DNA of 64,000 nucleotides, taken from the NCBI GenBank assembly GCA_030429565.1, contig JAUIFE010000016.1, forward strand, positions 62,001 to 126,000, given 5' to 3'. Below, piece after piece: positions 11,232-20,830 of this stretch. A program made the translations under genes and the position numbers. How positions within the stretch are numbered: position 1 is the stretch's first letter; each line of letters starts with the position of its first letter. The notes below the pieces were generated by a model that did no database searches, was not told where the DNA came from, and saw only the letters and a program-made list of their open reading frames with translations. Source of the DNA: Holophagae bacterium. Lineage in GTDB: Bacteria > Acidobacteriota > Holophagae > Acanthopleuribacterales > Acanthopleuribacteraceae.

Positions 11232-14200
11232 ATGCATACCGATCAAATCCAAGGATACGAACTGTCCCCACGCCAACGGGATCGCGCCCTCGCCGGCGGC
11301 GGCCACGACGCCTGTCGCCTGCTGCACGCCGCCTTGCGGTTCGACGGCGCCTGCACGGCGGCGGCACTTAGCGACGCACTGCACGATCTGGTCGCCGAAC
11401 ACGAAATCCTGCGCACCCGTTTCGAAAAGGTGCCAGGCATGGCACTGCCGCTGCAGGTCATCGACCCGGCCCCCGACGCGCTGCCCGTGCCACAGAGCAA
11501 CTGCGACCCAAGTGCTTTGCCCGAACGTTTCGCCGCCTGGTGCGCCCAAGACGAACACGCGGTTGCTTTCCACCTGCTGACCCTCGACCAGGGCGACCTG
11601 GTGCTGTTGCTGCGTTTGCCCATGCTCGTCGCCGACGGTGCCACTGTCACCAACATCGCCGCCTACCTGCGCGACCACCTCGACGACTGCTTGCCCGATC
11701 AGGAACCACTGCAGTACGTGGACCTGGCCGACTGGTTGGCGGAACAATTAAACGCCCCGGAAAACGCGGCCGGTCACAGTTACCAACGCCGCATGGCGCA
11801 AGCACCGGTGACCCCTTTAACCACACCGTGGCGGCGCGCGATAAGCGGGAAAAAGCAGGGTTTTACGCCGGCCGAATGCGTTGCCGGCTGTTGGCCGAGC
11901 ACCTTGCCTGAAACCGAAGCGGTCCATTATTTGTTCGCCGCCTGGGCGCTGCTGCTGTGGCGTCACGGTGGCGCGCAGCGGCAACGTCTGTATTACGCCT
12001 TTGACGGCCGCCGCTTCGACGACCTGCGCGATGCGCTCGGCCCCTTGGAGCAACTGCTGCCGGTGGATCTGGACATCTCGCCAACCCAAACCTGGCCCGA
12101 CCTGGCGGCGCAGGCACGCAGCACACTGAACCAGGCGATTCAAGCCGCCGCGAGTTTTCAGCTCAGCGAACCGGTCGCCATGGATGCGCTGTTTCGCTAC
12201 CAGCCGGCGCCGCACCTGTCCTCGCCGCAAACGCGGGTCAACGTAGTCGCCGAACGGGGTTTCCCCCAGCCTTTTGGTTTGCAGTTAACGGTTCAACCGG
12301 CGGCCGAAGGCTGGCACCTGAGCCTAGCCTACGACACCGCGCGCTACCACGGCGATGATGTGGCGTGGCTGGGCGGGCGCCTGCACGACCTGCTCGCGAT
12401 CTTGCCTCAAGCGGCGAATAACGCGCTGACCGCCCTGCGCTGTTTGCAGCCAAGCGAAGCGCAGCCGCCGGCAGCGCCCGAAAGCGACCAAAACCACGAC
12501 CTGTTCGCCGCCTTCACCGTCCAGGCAAAGGCACGACCCGACCATCCCGCGCTGCTGTGGGGCGATCGATCCTACAGTTACGCGCAACTCGCCGAAGCAG
12601 CCGCCCGCCTCGCCGGTGCCCTGCGCGGCCGCTTTGGTGTCGGCAGCGAGGACCTGGTCGCGCTGTGCTGCGAACGCGCGCCGGCGATGGTAATCGCGGT
12701 GCTGGCCGTGCACCAATGCGGCGCCGCCTTTGTGCCGCTCGACCCGGATCAGCCGCCGCAACGCCTGGCGGCCGTCGCCGCCCAAGTCCGGCTGACATTG
12801 TGCCTGACCGATGCCAAAACCCGCGATCGCTGTGGCGCTATGAAAACCCCGCTCGCCGATATCGAAACCCTGATCGCCGCGGCCGAACCCATGGCGATCA
12901 AACCAAAAAACCATGGCCAAAATCTGGCTTATGCCATCGCCACCTCGGGCAGTACCGGCGCGCCCAAATTGGTCGGCATTCCCTGCGAGGGTTTGGCCAA
13001 CCGCATCTTTTGGATGCAACAGCACTATCGTTTAACGCCCGACGCCGTCGTATTGCAAAAAACACCACTGTGTTTTGACGTCTCTTTGTGGGAACTGTTT
13101 TGGCCGCTATGTCACGGTGCCACGCTGGCACTGGCACCCCACGACGGCCACCGCGATCCGGCCGTTCTGGCCGAGACAATCCAACGCCACCGCGTGACCC
13201 ACATGCACTTCGTGCCGTCCATGTTGCAGGCCTTCCTGCAAGAGACCCGCCCCGGATTGGCTAGCCTGCGCCTGGTGATCGCGGGTGGCGAAGCGGTGAC
13301 GCCTGCCATGCAGCAGCGTTTCTACGCCGCACTGCCGCACGCCCGCCTGGAACAGAGCTACGGCCCAACCGAAACCAGCATCGCCGTGTGCGCGCACCCG
13401 GTTGCGGCCGATTGCGACGAAACCCCGATCCCGATCGGCCGCTGCATCGACGCCACCGCCGCGTACGTGCTCGACGACCAGATGCAAGCAGTGGTCGCCG
13501 GTCGCAGCGGCGAGCTTTACCTGGCCGGCGTCTGTTTGGCGCGCGGTTACCTCGGCCGCGGCGATTTAACGGCGGCGGCGTTTGTGCCCAATCCCTTCGG
13601 CCCGCCGGGAACCAGGCTTTATCGGACCGGCGACATGGCTTTGCGTCGCCCCGACGGCAACCTGGTTTTTATCGCCCGCCGCGATCACCAAATCAAATTG
13701 CGCGGTTATCGCATTGAGCTGGGCGAAATCGAACAAGTGCTGCAACAGCACGCCCGCGTCCACGCCGCCGTCGTCGATCTTTACCGCCACGATTCAGGCG
13801 ATCAACTCACCGCCTGGATCGTGGCCGACGACGCGTCCGAAAGCGACCTGCGCCGCCACCTCGAAGCGCACCTGCCACACTACATGGTGCCGACCCATTT
13901 CGTGGCGTTGCCGCAACTGCCACTGACCGTCAACGGTAAATGCGACCGGCGCGCCTTGCCCGCACCCAGCGCCGCAAGCGGCGACATCGAACCGGCGCGC
14001 AACGCCGCCGAAAGTGCGCTGTGTCGCATTTGGCACGAATTGTTGCCGCAATTCGACGGTCACATCCATCGCAACTTCTTCGATTGCGGCGGCCATTCCT
14101 TGCTGGCGACGCGTGTCATCGCCCAAGCGCGCGACCTTTTTAAGGTGAGCCTGTCGGTGCGCCACATGTTTGAGGCACCGACCGTGGCCCGCTTGGCCGC

Positions 14201-16244
14201 GCTGATCGCGGACCTGCAACACAGCACTCAAGCGCCGAGCGCGCCGATCACAGCGGCACCGGCCGGCGCGATCACGCCGCTTTCCTTTGCCCAACAACGG
14301 CTGTGGTTCCTGCAGGCCTGCGCCCCCGACAGCAGCGCCTACAACATTCCGGCGGCACTGCTGTTGCGCGGCCCGCTCGACCGCGCCGCACTCAGCGCCG
14401 CGCTGGAGCAGTTACAGCATCGCCACCCGATCCTGCGCACGCGTTATCACGGCGATGAACAGGCGACCGTGCAAATCGTCGACGAACCAGGCCCGCTGCA
14501 GTTGTCGTTCGAAGATTTGCGCCACGACGAGCAACGGGAAACCCGCTGCCGCCAACGCATCGAGCAGGCTGCCGGCGCCCCATTCGACCTGGCCCACGAC
14601 CAGCCCATGCGCTGCTTGTTGCTGCGCAAGGCCGAGGACGAACACGTGCTGGTCGTCACCCTGCACCACATTGCCTGCGACGGCTGGTCGAGCAGCCTGC
14701 TGATTCGCGAACTGGGCGAAAACTACCGGCGTCACCTTGCCGGCAAGGCCCCGCCGCCGCCGTTGTCCCTGCACTACAGCGATTTCGCCTATTGGCAACG
14801 CAGCCCGGCCGGCGCGGCCGAACTCGCCCAACAACGCGACTACTGGCGCCGCCAATTGGCAGACGCGCCTGAACCGCTGCGGCTGCCGGCCGACTTTCGC
14901 CGACCGACCGTCGCCGGCGAAAACGGCGCCCTGTTGCGCTTCAGCTTACCCAACCAACTCGTCGCCGACCTGGAAGCGCTGGCGCGCCGCCACGAGGCCA
15001 CCCTGTACATGACGCTGCTGGCCGGCTTCAAGTGGTGGCTGAACCGGCGCAGCGGCTGCCGCGACCTGCTGGTCGGCACCCCGAGTGCGGGCCGCAACCG
15101 CGCCGAGCTGGAAAACATGATTGGGCTCTTCGTCAACACACTCGTCATCCGCAGCCAAGTCTCGCCCAATCAGTCTTTTACGGACTGGCTGGGCGAGATC
15201 AAAAACACGACGCTGACGGCTTTTGCCCATCAAGATGTGCCTTTCGAGCAATTGGTTGAGGTACTGCAGCCGCAACGCCGGCTCGACACCACGCCGCTGT
15301 TCCAAGTGATGTTCGTGCTGCAAAACACACCCGACGGTCACTTAGCGCTGCCCAACCTCAGTCTCGAACCCCTCGAGGTTCCACGCCACAGTGCGCGTTT
15401 CGACCTGACCCTGTCCGTCAGCGAACACGCCGACCGCGTTCAGGTCTCGCTGGAATACCGCACCGACCTGTGGCAAGCGGCCACGATCACGCGCTGGTGG
15501 GGTGAGATCGAAACCCTGCTGACCCAGATCGCGGCCGACCCGCACAAGCCTTTGGCGCAGCACCCGCTCGACCTGGGTCTGGCGGTGACGGCCCAAGCCG
15601 GCGCCGACAGCCTGACCCTGCGCGACACCCACCTCGACCGCACCCTGCTGGCCGACGACCTCAAACAACGCTGCCGCGCCGAAGCGGTCCATTTGCAGCT
15701 TTTTGAGACGGAACCGGCCCAATTGGCGGCCTACGTGATCGGTGCCGCACCCGACATCGACCCGGCCCAGGTCAAAAACGCCGTCAACGCGGCCCTGCCG
15801 GTGGCGGCCAAACTCAACCACCTGGTGTTCGTAGACAGCCTGCCCGAAACAGCCGAACCACCGCCGCTCGCGACCGACTACGTCGCCCCCGCCACAACCA
15901 TGGAACAGGATGTGGTCGCGCTGTGGCAAGAGGCCTTGGCCGTCGAGCCGGTGGGTTTGCACGACGATTTTTGGGAATTGGGCGGCTGCCCCGATGCGGC
16001 GCGCGCACTGACCGAAACGCTTGCCGCCCATTTCGCGCAGCCCGTCACCCTTGCCGACTTAACGGAACACCCAACCGTGGCCGCGCTGTCGGCGTGGCTG
16101 CTCACCCAATTAAGTACCGGCGACGAAACCGCCTTGGCCGCCTTACTCGACCAACTCGAAAACGAAGATGACTGTCAAATTAATTCTAAAACCATGCAAA
16201 CCCAGGAGTTTCCGGGGAACGATCGCATCCTTGTGGAGGAATAG
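11232..16244 (+). CDS. NRPS: degenerate C-like (interface-type) domain-A-T-C-A remnant-inactive T
   Basis: The 1,670-residue protein starts 3 bases after the preceding stop. Residues 1-410 have a condensation-domain fold signature, but the HHxxxDG site reads PMLVADG (residues 130-136), so both histidines are gone. The sequence resembles the non-catalytic C-like interface domains known to recruit Asp beta-hydroxylases. Next are A (about 420-925), T (S956 in GGHS) and a C domain with an intact HHIACDG. After that only about 100 residues of an A-domain C-terminal part remain, without the core motifs or the NGK lysine. They are followed by a carrier-like domain reading LGGCPDA, with P1587 where the phosphopantetheine serine should be. 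The A code reads DVWHIGSIA: the first four positions are Ser-like but the rest do not match a code I recognise. The acidic C-terminal tail may dock to the following PKS. The second module is probably a relic or a structural spacer. Confidence 0.93.
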   Translation: MHTDQIQGYELSPRQRDRALAGGGHDACRLLHAALRFDGACTAAALSDALHDLVAEHEILRTRFEKVPGMALPLQVIDPAPDALPVPQSNCDPSALPERFAAWCAQDEHAVAFHLLTLDQGDLVLLLRLPMLVADGATVTNIAAYLRDHLDDCLPDQEPLQYVDLADWLAEQLNAPENAAGHSYQRRMAQAPVTPLTTPWRRAISGKKQGFTPAECVAGCWPSTLPETEAVHYLFAAWALLLWRHGGAQRQRLYYAFDGRRFDDLRDALGPLEQLLPVDLDISPTQTWPDLAAQARSTLNQAIQAAASFQLSEPVAMDALFRYQPAPHLSSPQTRVNVVAERGFPQPFGLQLTVQPAAEGWHLSLAYDTARYHGDDVAWLGGRLHDLLAILPQAANNALTALRCLQPSEAQPPAAPESDQNHDLFAAFTVQAKARPDHPALLWGDRSYSYAQLAEAAARLAGALRGRFGVGSEDLVALCCERAPAMVIAVLAVHQCGAAFVPLDPDQPPQRLAAVAAQVRLTLCLTDAKTRDRCGAMKTPLADIETLIAAAEPMAIKPKNHGQNLAYAIATSGSTGAPKLVGIPCEGLANRIFWMQQHYRLTPDAVVLQKTPLCFDVSLWELFWPLCHGATLALAPHDGHRDPAVLAETIQRHRVTHMHFVPSMLQAFLQETRPGLASLRLVIAGGEAVTPAMQQRFYAALPHARLEQSYGPTETSIAVCAHPVAADCDETPIPIGRCIDATAAYVLDDQMQAVVAGRSGELYLAGVCLARGYLGRGDLTAAAFVPNPFGPPGTRLYRTGDMALRRPDGNLVFIARRDHQIKLRGYRIELGEIEQVLQQHARVHAAVVDLYRHDSGDQLTAWIVADDASESDLRRHLEAHLPHYMVPTHFVALPQLPLTVNGKCDRRALPAPSAASGDIEPARNAAESALCRIWHELLPQFDGHIHRNFFDCGGHSLLATRVIAQARDLFKVSLSVRHMFEAPTVARLAALIADLQHSTQAPSAPITAAPAGAITPLSFAQQRLWFLQACAPDSSAYNIPAALLLRGPLDRAALSAALEQLQHRHPILRTRYHGDEQATVQIVDEPGPLQLSFEDLRHDEQRETRCRQRIEQAAGAPFDLAHDQPMRCLLLRKAEDEHVLVVTLHHIACDGWSSSLLIRELGENYRRHLAGKAPPPPLSLHYSDFAYWQRSPAGAAELAQQRDYWRRQLADAPEPLRLPADFRRPTVAGENGALLRFSLPNQLVADLEALARRHEATLYMTLLAGFKWWLNRRSGCRDLLVGTPSAGRNRAELENMIGLFVNTLVIRSQVSPNQSFTDWLGEIKNTTLTAFAHQDVPFEQLVEVLQPQRRLDTTPLFQVMFVLQNTPDGHLALPNLSLEPLEVPRHSARFDLTLSVSEHADRVQVSLEYRTDLWQAATITRWWGEIETLLTQIAADPHKPLAQHPLDLGLAVTAQAGADSLTLRDTHLDRTLLADDLKQRCRAEAVHLQLFETEPAQLAAYVIGAAPDIDPAQVKNAVNAALPVAAKLNHLVFVDSLPETAEPPPLATDYVAPATTMEQDVVALWQEALAVEPVGLHDDFWELGGCPDAARALTETLAAHFAQPVTLADLTEHPTVAALSAWLLTQLSTGDETALAALLDQLENEDDCQINSKTMQTQEFPGNDRILVEE

Positions 16245-16247
16245 ATT

Positions 16248-19200
16248 ATGAATCACGAATTGGAACACGAAGAAATCCCCGGTATCGCCATTGTCGGCAT
16301 GGCCGGTCGCTTCCCCGGCAGCGCTGATGTGCGCGCCTTTTGGCGCAACCTGGTTGACGGTGTCGAAGGCACCACTTTCTTTACCGACGAAGAACTGTTG
16401 GCGCTGGGGTTCGACCCACAGTTGGTGGCCAACCCGCAATACGTCAAAGCCGGCGGCTGCCTTGAGAACATCGACCAATTCGACGCCGCCTTTTTCGGCT
16501 TTAACCCGCGCGAGGCCGAAATCACCGATCCGCAACAACGCCTGTTGCTGGAAACCGCCTACCAAGCGCTGCAAGACGCGGCTTATGACCCGGAACGCTA
16601 CCAAGGCCGTATCGGCGTTTTCGCCAGCGTCGGCCTGCCCCATTACTTCTTGGAGAACCTGCTGCAACGCCCCGACATCATGGTGCCGATGGGCGGTCAC
16701 CGCACCATGATCGCCAACGACAAGGGTTACGCGGCCACCTTGATCTCCTACAAACTCAACCTGACCGGGCCCAGTATTAATGTCGACACCGCCTGCTCGA
16801 CGACGCTGGTCGCAACCCACATGGCGTGTAAATCGCTGCTCAATTACGAAGCCGACATGGTGCTGTCGGGCGGCGCCAAACTGCGCATTCCCGAGAAGTC
16901 CGGTTATTGGTTTGAAGAAGGCGGCATCGCCTCACCCGACGGCCGCTGTCGCGCTTTTGACGCCGACGCCAAAGGCACCATTTTCGGGACCGGCATGGGC
17001 ATGGTCGTACTCAAACGCCTGGAAGACGCGATCAACGACGGCGACGCAATTTACGCGGTCATTAAAGGTTCGGCGATTAACAACGACGGCGCCGCCAAAA
17101 TCGGCTACACCGCGCCCAGCGTCGCCGGCCAAAGCGAAGTCATTGCCGAAGCGCACGCCTATGCCGGTGTCGACGCCGACAGCATCGGGTACGTGGAAGC
17201 ACACGGCACCGGCACCCAACTCGGCGACCCCATCGAAGTGGAAGCGCTCACCGAAGCGTTCCGCCTCAGCAGCGACGGCAAGGGTTACTGTGCGCTGGGT
17301 TCGGTGAAAACCAACATCGGCCACCTCGACAACGCCGCCGGTGTCACCGGCCTGATCAAAGCAACCCTGGCGGTTCAAAACAACCAAATCCCGCCCACCC
17401 TGCATTTCAATCAAAACAACCCGCAAATCAACTTCGCCGACAGCCCGTTTTTCGTCAACACCGAGAACCGCGCCTGGCCCGAAGCGCTGCACCCGCGTCG
17501 CGCGGGCGTGAGCAGCTTCGGCATCGGCGGCACCAACGCCCACTTGGTGTTGGAGCAAGCGCCCAGTCTGCCGGCGAGCACGGACGAGGCGGGCCCGCAA
17601 CTGTTCCCGCTTTCAGCCAAAACCGAAACGGCGTTGGCGGCGGGCGGCACGCGCCTAGCCGACTGGCTCCAAGCCCATCCCGACGCGGTTTCGGCCGACG
17701 TCGCCTGGACCCTGCAGGAAGGCCGCACCGCCTTTGACCTGCGCCGTTTTGTCGTCGCCGACAACGGTGCAGCCGCCGCCGAACGCCTGCAACAACCGGC
17801 CGCCGTTGACGCCGGCGCTCACAGCGGCGAGGTCGTTTTCCTGTTCCCCGGTCAGGGCGCGCAATACGCGCACATGACGGCCGGGCTCTACGCACACGGC
17901 GACGTGTTCCGCACCGAACTGGACGCCTGTGCCGCGCTGCTGGCCGACCACCTCGAAAAAGACATCCGGCACGTGCTTTACCCCGATGCGCGCCGTGGCG
18001 ACGACGCCGAGCTCATCAACCAAACAGCCTATACCCAGCCGGCACTGTTCTGCGTTTCCTATGCGCTGGCCAAACAGTGGGCCGCCTGGGGCATTGAAGC
18101 CAAAGCCATGATCGGCCACAGCATTGGCGAATACGTGGCGGCCTGTTTGGCCGGTGTGTTCAGCCTGGCCGACGCCCTCGCGCTGGTCGCCGAACGCGCG
18201 CGCCTCATGCAAAGCCTGCCCGCCGGCCGCATGGTCGCGGTTTCGCTCGACGCGGCCGAGTTGGCGCCGATGCTCAACGACGGCTGTGCGATTGCCGCCG
18301 AAAACGCCCCAAAACTGTGCGTCGTCTCCGGTGATTTCACCGCCATTGAACAGCTTGAAGCCGACCTCAAAGCCGCCGGCCACGCCGCACAAACGCTGCA
18401 CACGTCGCACGCGTTCCACTCACCGATGATGGCACCGATCCTCGCCGATTTCCACGCCGCCGTCGCCAAGGTCACCCTCAATCCACCGCAACACACGGTC
18501 GTCAGTAATGTGAGCGGCGAGGTACTGAGTGACGAACAAGCCACCGACCCGCAATATTGGGTCGATCACCTGCGTGGCACGGTGCGGTTCGCCGCCGGCA
18601 TGCGCACGCTGGCCGAGATGGGCGACCACTGTTACTTGGAAATCGGCCCGGGCCAAGTGCTGGGCACCTTGGCCAAACGCACGCTCGGCCGCGCCACCGT
18701 CACCATGGCGAGCTGTCGCAAACCGAAACAGGACGTCGACGACCAGCATTTCTTGCTGACCGCGCTCGGCAACCTGTGGGCCCACGGCGTGACCGTCGAT
18801 TGGCAGGCTCTGCATCGCTCGCCGCGCCGGCGTCTGCACCTGCCGACCTACGCCTTCGACCGCCAAAGTTACTGGATCGACGCCAAACCGCCGCAGGCCG
18901 CCGCCGAACCCGGCCGCCGTGTGTTACGCGACGGTTTGCTCCCGCTCGATGACTGGTTCTACCAGGCCACGTGGCAACGCCACGACCGCCGCCGCCGCCA
19001 ACGCGCGCCGCTGACCAAAACGGCGACCTGGTTGTTGTTCACCCAAGGCGATGCGTTGGAGCAGGAGTTGGTGCAACAACTGCAAGCCGAACAACAGAAG
19101 GTGGTTCTGGTACATGCGGGCGAAAGCTTCCAAGAAGACCTTAACAAATACACCGTAAAACCAGGCTCCAAAGAGGATTTCTCAAGACTCATCAATCACC

Positions 19201-20810
19201 TAGCCGAAACCAAGCAGTTGCCCGACCAGGTGGTTCACGGCTGGAGCTTCGGCAACGCCGCCGACTTTGCCGGCGCTAACCAGATCGGCCTTTACAGCTT
19301 GGTTGTGTTGGTCCAAGCGCTGACGCAACAGGCGCTGCCAGGTGTCGTGCGATTGGCCGTTGCGGCCGATCGGATGCATAACGTGCTTGGCGACGAAACC
19401 GCCGCCACCGATAAAGCGCCGTTGCGCGCCGCCGCCCGCGTCATATCCCAGGAACACAGCAACATCAGCGTGACCGCGATCGACCTCGACCCCGGCGAAA
19501 CACCGGCCGATCTGGCCGCTTCGATCATCCGCGAGCAAACCGCCGAGAAACGCCTGCCCTGTGTTGCCTACCGCAAAACTGTGCGCTGGGTGCAGGCCTT
19601 CACGCCGACCACTTGCCCCGAGGCTTCCGCAGCCAACTTGCTGGAGCAGGGCGGCACTTATTTGATTACCGGTGGTTTGGGCGGTATCGGTCTGGTGATG
19701 GCGGCCCACCTCGCTAAAACGCGCGCCGCCAACTTGGTCTTGCTCGGTCGCACCCCCCTGCCGGCCAAGGCGCTGTGGCCCGCCACCTTGGCCGACGATG
19801 CGGTTGAACCGCACCTGAAAAAACGCATTTTGGCGTTGCAAGCGATTGAAAACGACGGCGGCAAGCTGCTCGTACTCAGCGCCGACGTCGCCGATGCCGC
19901 GCAAATGGCGGCGGCCTGCGATCAAGCCGTCGCGCACTTCGGCCGCCTCGACGGCATCATCCACGGCGCGGGTCTGCTGGGGCCGCAAGCCTTCACCCTC
20001 ATTGCCGACACCACGCCGGCAAGCTGTGACGCCCACTTCCAAGCCAAGGTCGCCGGCCTGCACGTCATCGCCGACTTGGTCAGCAAACACCAACCGCGTT
20101 TCTGTCTGTTGATGTCGTCGATTTCAACCATTCTCGGCGGCTTGGGGTACCTGGGTTATGCGGCGGGCAACATGTTTATGGATGTGTTCGCCCAGAATCG
20201 CGACGACGCAGCGACGACCTGGCTGAGCATCGACTGGGATGCTTGGCAAACGGAAGGCCCGCGCGGTGATAAGCCGGCCATCGACGCCGAACAGGGCATG
20301 GCCGCACTCGACCGCGTGCTGCAAACCGACACGCCGCCGCGATTGGTTGTTTCCACCGCCGATCTCGACAGCCGCATTCGCGATTGGATCCTGCAAGAGG
20401 CGGTCACCCAAAAGGTTGCCAAAAAGGACAAAGCCGTCAAAGGCCACGCACGCCCCACGCTGGCCACCGATTACGAAGCGCCGCGCGACGCCATCGAAGG
20501 CGGGCTGGCCGAGATTTGGCAAGAACTGCTCGGCTTCGAGCAGATCGGCATTCACGACCACTTCGCCGACCTCGGCGGGCACTCGCTGCTGGCGACCCAG
20601 CTCATTTCGCGCATTCGCGACCAGTTCCAAGTAGAAATCCCCCTGCACGAATTGTTCAACACGCCCACCATCGCCGGCCAAGCGATGGTCATCTTGCAAC
20701 GCACCGCCGAGCAAACCAACAGCGACCAACTGGAAGCGGTCCTCGCCGAATTAGAAGGTCTCGACGAAGCGGCCCTGGCCGCGATGCTCGCCGACGACGA
20801 CGCCAACTGA
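16248..20810 (+). CDS. Type I polyketide synthase module KS-AT-KR-ACP
   Basis: The 1,520-residue protein is a single extension module. KS (about 10-430) has the catalytic C183 in DTACS and H319 and H359. AT (about 525-830) has GHSIGEY with S625 and HAFH at 721-724, the signature of malonyl-CoA selection. A pseudo-KR structural subdomain is followed by an active-looking KR (about 1135-1330; NADPH motif GGLGGIG, S1291, Y1304 in YAAGN). The ACP has S1446 in GGHS. No DH, ER or methyltransferase is seen, so the product is a beta-hydroxyacyl extension. The start is supported by GGAGGA at 16234-16239, inside the end of the preceding gene, three bases from its stop. The C-terminal helix rich in Glu, Asp and Leu looks like a docking tail. 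Because the carrier just upstream is inactive, the KS must take its substrate from an earlier carrier. Confidence 0.95.
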   Translation: MNHELEHEEIPGIAIVGMAGRFPGSADVRAFWRNLVDGVEGTTFFTDEELLALGFDPQLVANPQYVKAGGCLENIDQFDAAFFGFNPREAEITDPQQRLLLETAYQALQDAAYDPERYQGRIGVFASVGLPHYFLENLLQRPDIMVPMGGHRTMIANDKGYAATLISYKLNLTGPSINVDTACSTTLVATHMACKSLLNYEADMVLSGGAKLRIPEKSGYWFEEGGIASPDGRCRAFDADAKGTIFGTGMGMVVLKRLEDAINDGDAIYAVIKGSAINNDGAAKIGYTAPSVAGQSEVIAEAHAYAGVDADSIGYVEAHGTGTQLGDPIEVEALTEAFRLSSDGKGYCALGSVKTNIGHLDNAAGVTGLIKATLAVQNNQIPPTLHFNQNNPQINFADSPFFVNTENRAWPEALHPRRAGVSSFGIGGTNAHLVLEQAPSLPASTDEAGPQLFPLSAKTETALAAGGTRLADWLQAHPDAVSADVAWTLQEGRTAFDLRRFVVADNGAAAAERLQQPAAVDAGAHSGEVVFLFPGQGAQYAHMTAGLYAHGDVFRTELDACAALLADHLEKDIRHVLYPDARRGDDAELINQTAYTQPALFCVSYALAKQWAAWGIEAKAMIGHSIGEYVAACLAGVFSLADALALVAERARLMQSLPAGRMVAVSLDAAELAPMLNDGCAIAAENAPKLCVVSGDFTAIEQLEADLKAAGHAAQTLHTSHAFHSPMMAPILADFHAAVAKVTLNPPQHTVVSNVSGEVLSDEQATDPQYWVDHLRGTVRFAAGMRTLAEMGDHCYLEIGPGQVLGTLAKRTLGRATVTMASCRKPKQDVDDQHFLLTALGNLWAHGVTVDWQALHRSPRRRLHLPTYAFDRQSYWIDAKPPQAAAEPGRRVLRDGLLPLDDWFYQATWQRHDRRRRQRAPLTKTATWLLFTQGDALEQELVQQLQAEQQKVVLVHAGESFQEDLNKYTVKPGSKEDFSRLINHLAETKQLPDQVVHGWSFGNAADFAGANQIGLYSLVVLVQALTQQALPGVVRLAVAADRMHNVLGDETAATDKAPLRAAARVISQEHSNISVTAIDLDPGETPADLAASIIREQTAEKRLPCVAYRKTVRWVQAFTPTTCPEASAANLLEQGGTYLITGGLGGIGLVMAAHLAKTRAANLVLLGRTPLPAKALWPATLADDAVEPHLKKRILALQAIENDGGKLLVLSADVADAAQMAAACDQAVAHFGRLDGIIHGAGLLGPQAFTLIADTTPASCDAHFQAKVAGLHVIADLVSKHQPRFCLLMSSISTILGGLGYLGYAAGNMFMDVFAQNRDDAATTWLSIDWDAWQTEGPRGDKPAIDAEQGMAALDRVLQTDTPPRLVVSTADLDSRIRDWILQEAVTQKVAKKDKAVKGHARPTLATDYEAPRDAIEGGLAEIWQELLGFEQIGIHDHFADLGGHSLLATQLISRIRDQFQVEIPLHELFNTPTIAGQAMVILQRTAEQTNSDQLEAVLAELEGLDEAALAAMLADDDAN

Positions 20811-20813
20811 GCC

Positions 20814-20820
20814 AAGGAGA
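20814..20820 (+). promoter_or_regulatory. Ribosome binding site fixing the start at 20831
   Basis: AAGGAGA lies in the 20-base gap after the PKS stop, 10 bases ahead of ATG 20831. The reading frame is also open far upstream, inside the PKS gene. This site and the NRPS-like N-terminus after the ATG decide the start. Confidence 0.8.
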
Positions 20821-20830
20821 ACCACCCGTT

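Noticed and set aside
10131..11747. Very long (538-codon) open frame on the - strand
   Set aside because: It lies opposite the hydroxylase and C-like domains, which have clear family motifs; long antisense frames are expected in G+C-rich coding DNA.
16248..20810. Dehydratase or methyltransferase domain in the AT-KR gap
   Set aside because: The ~250-residue gap matches the structural pseudo-KR subdomain; no HxxxGxxxxP or SAM-binding motif is seen.
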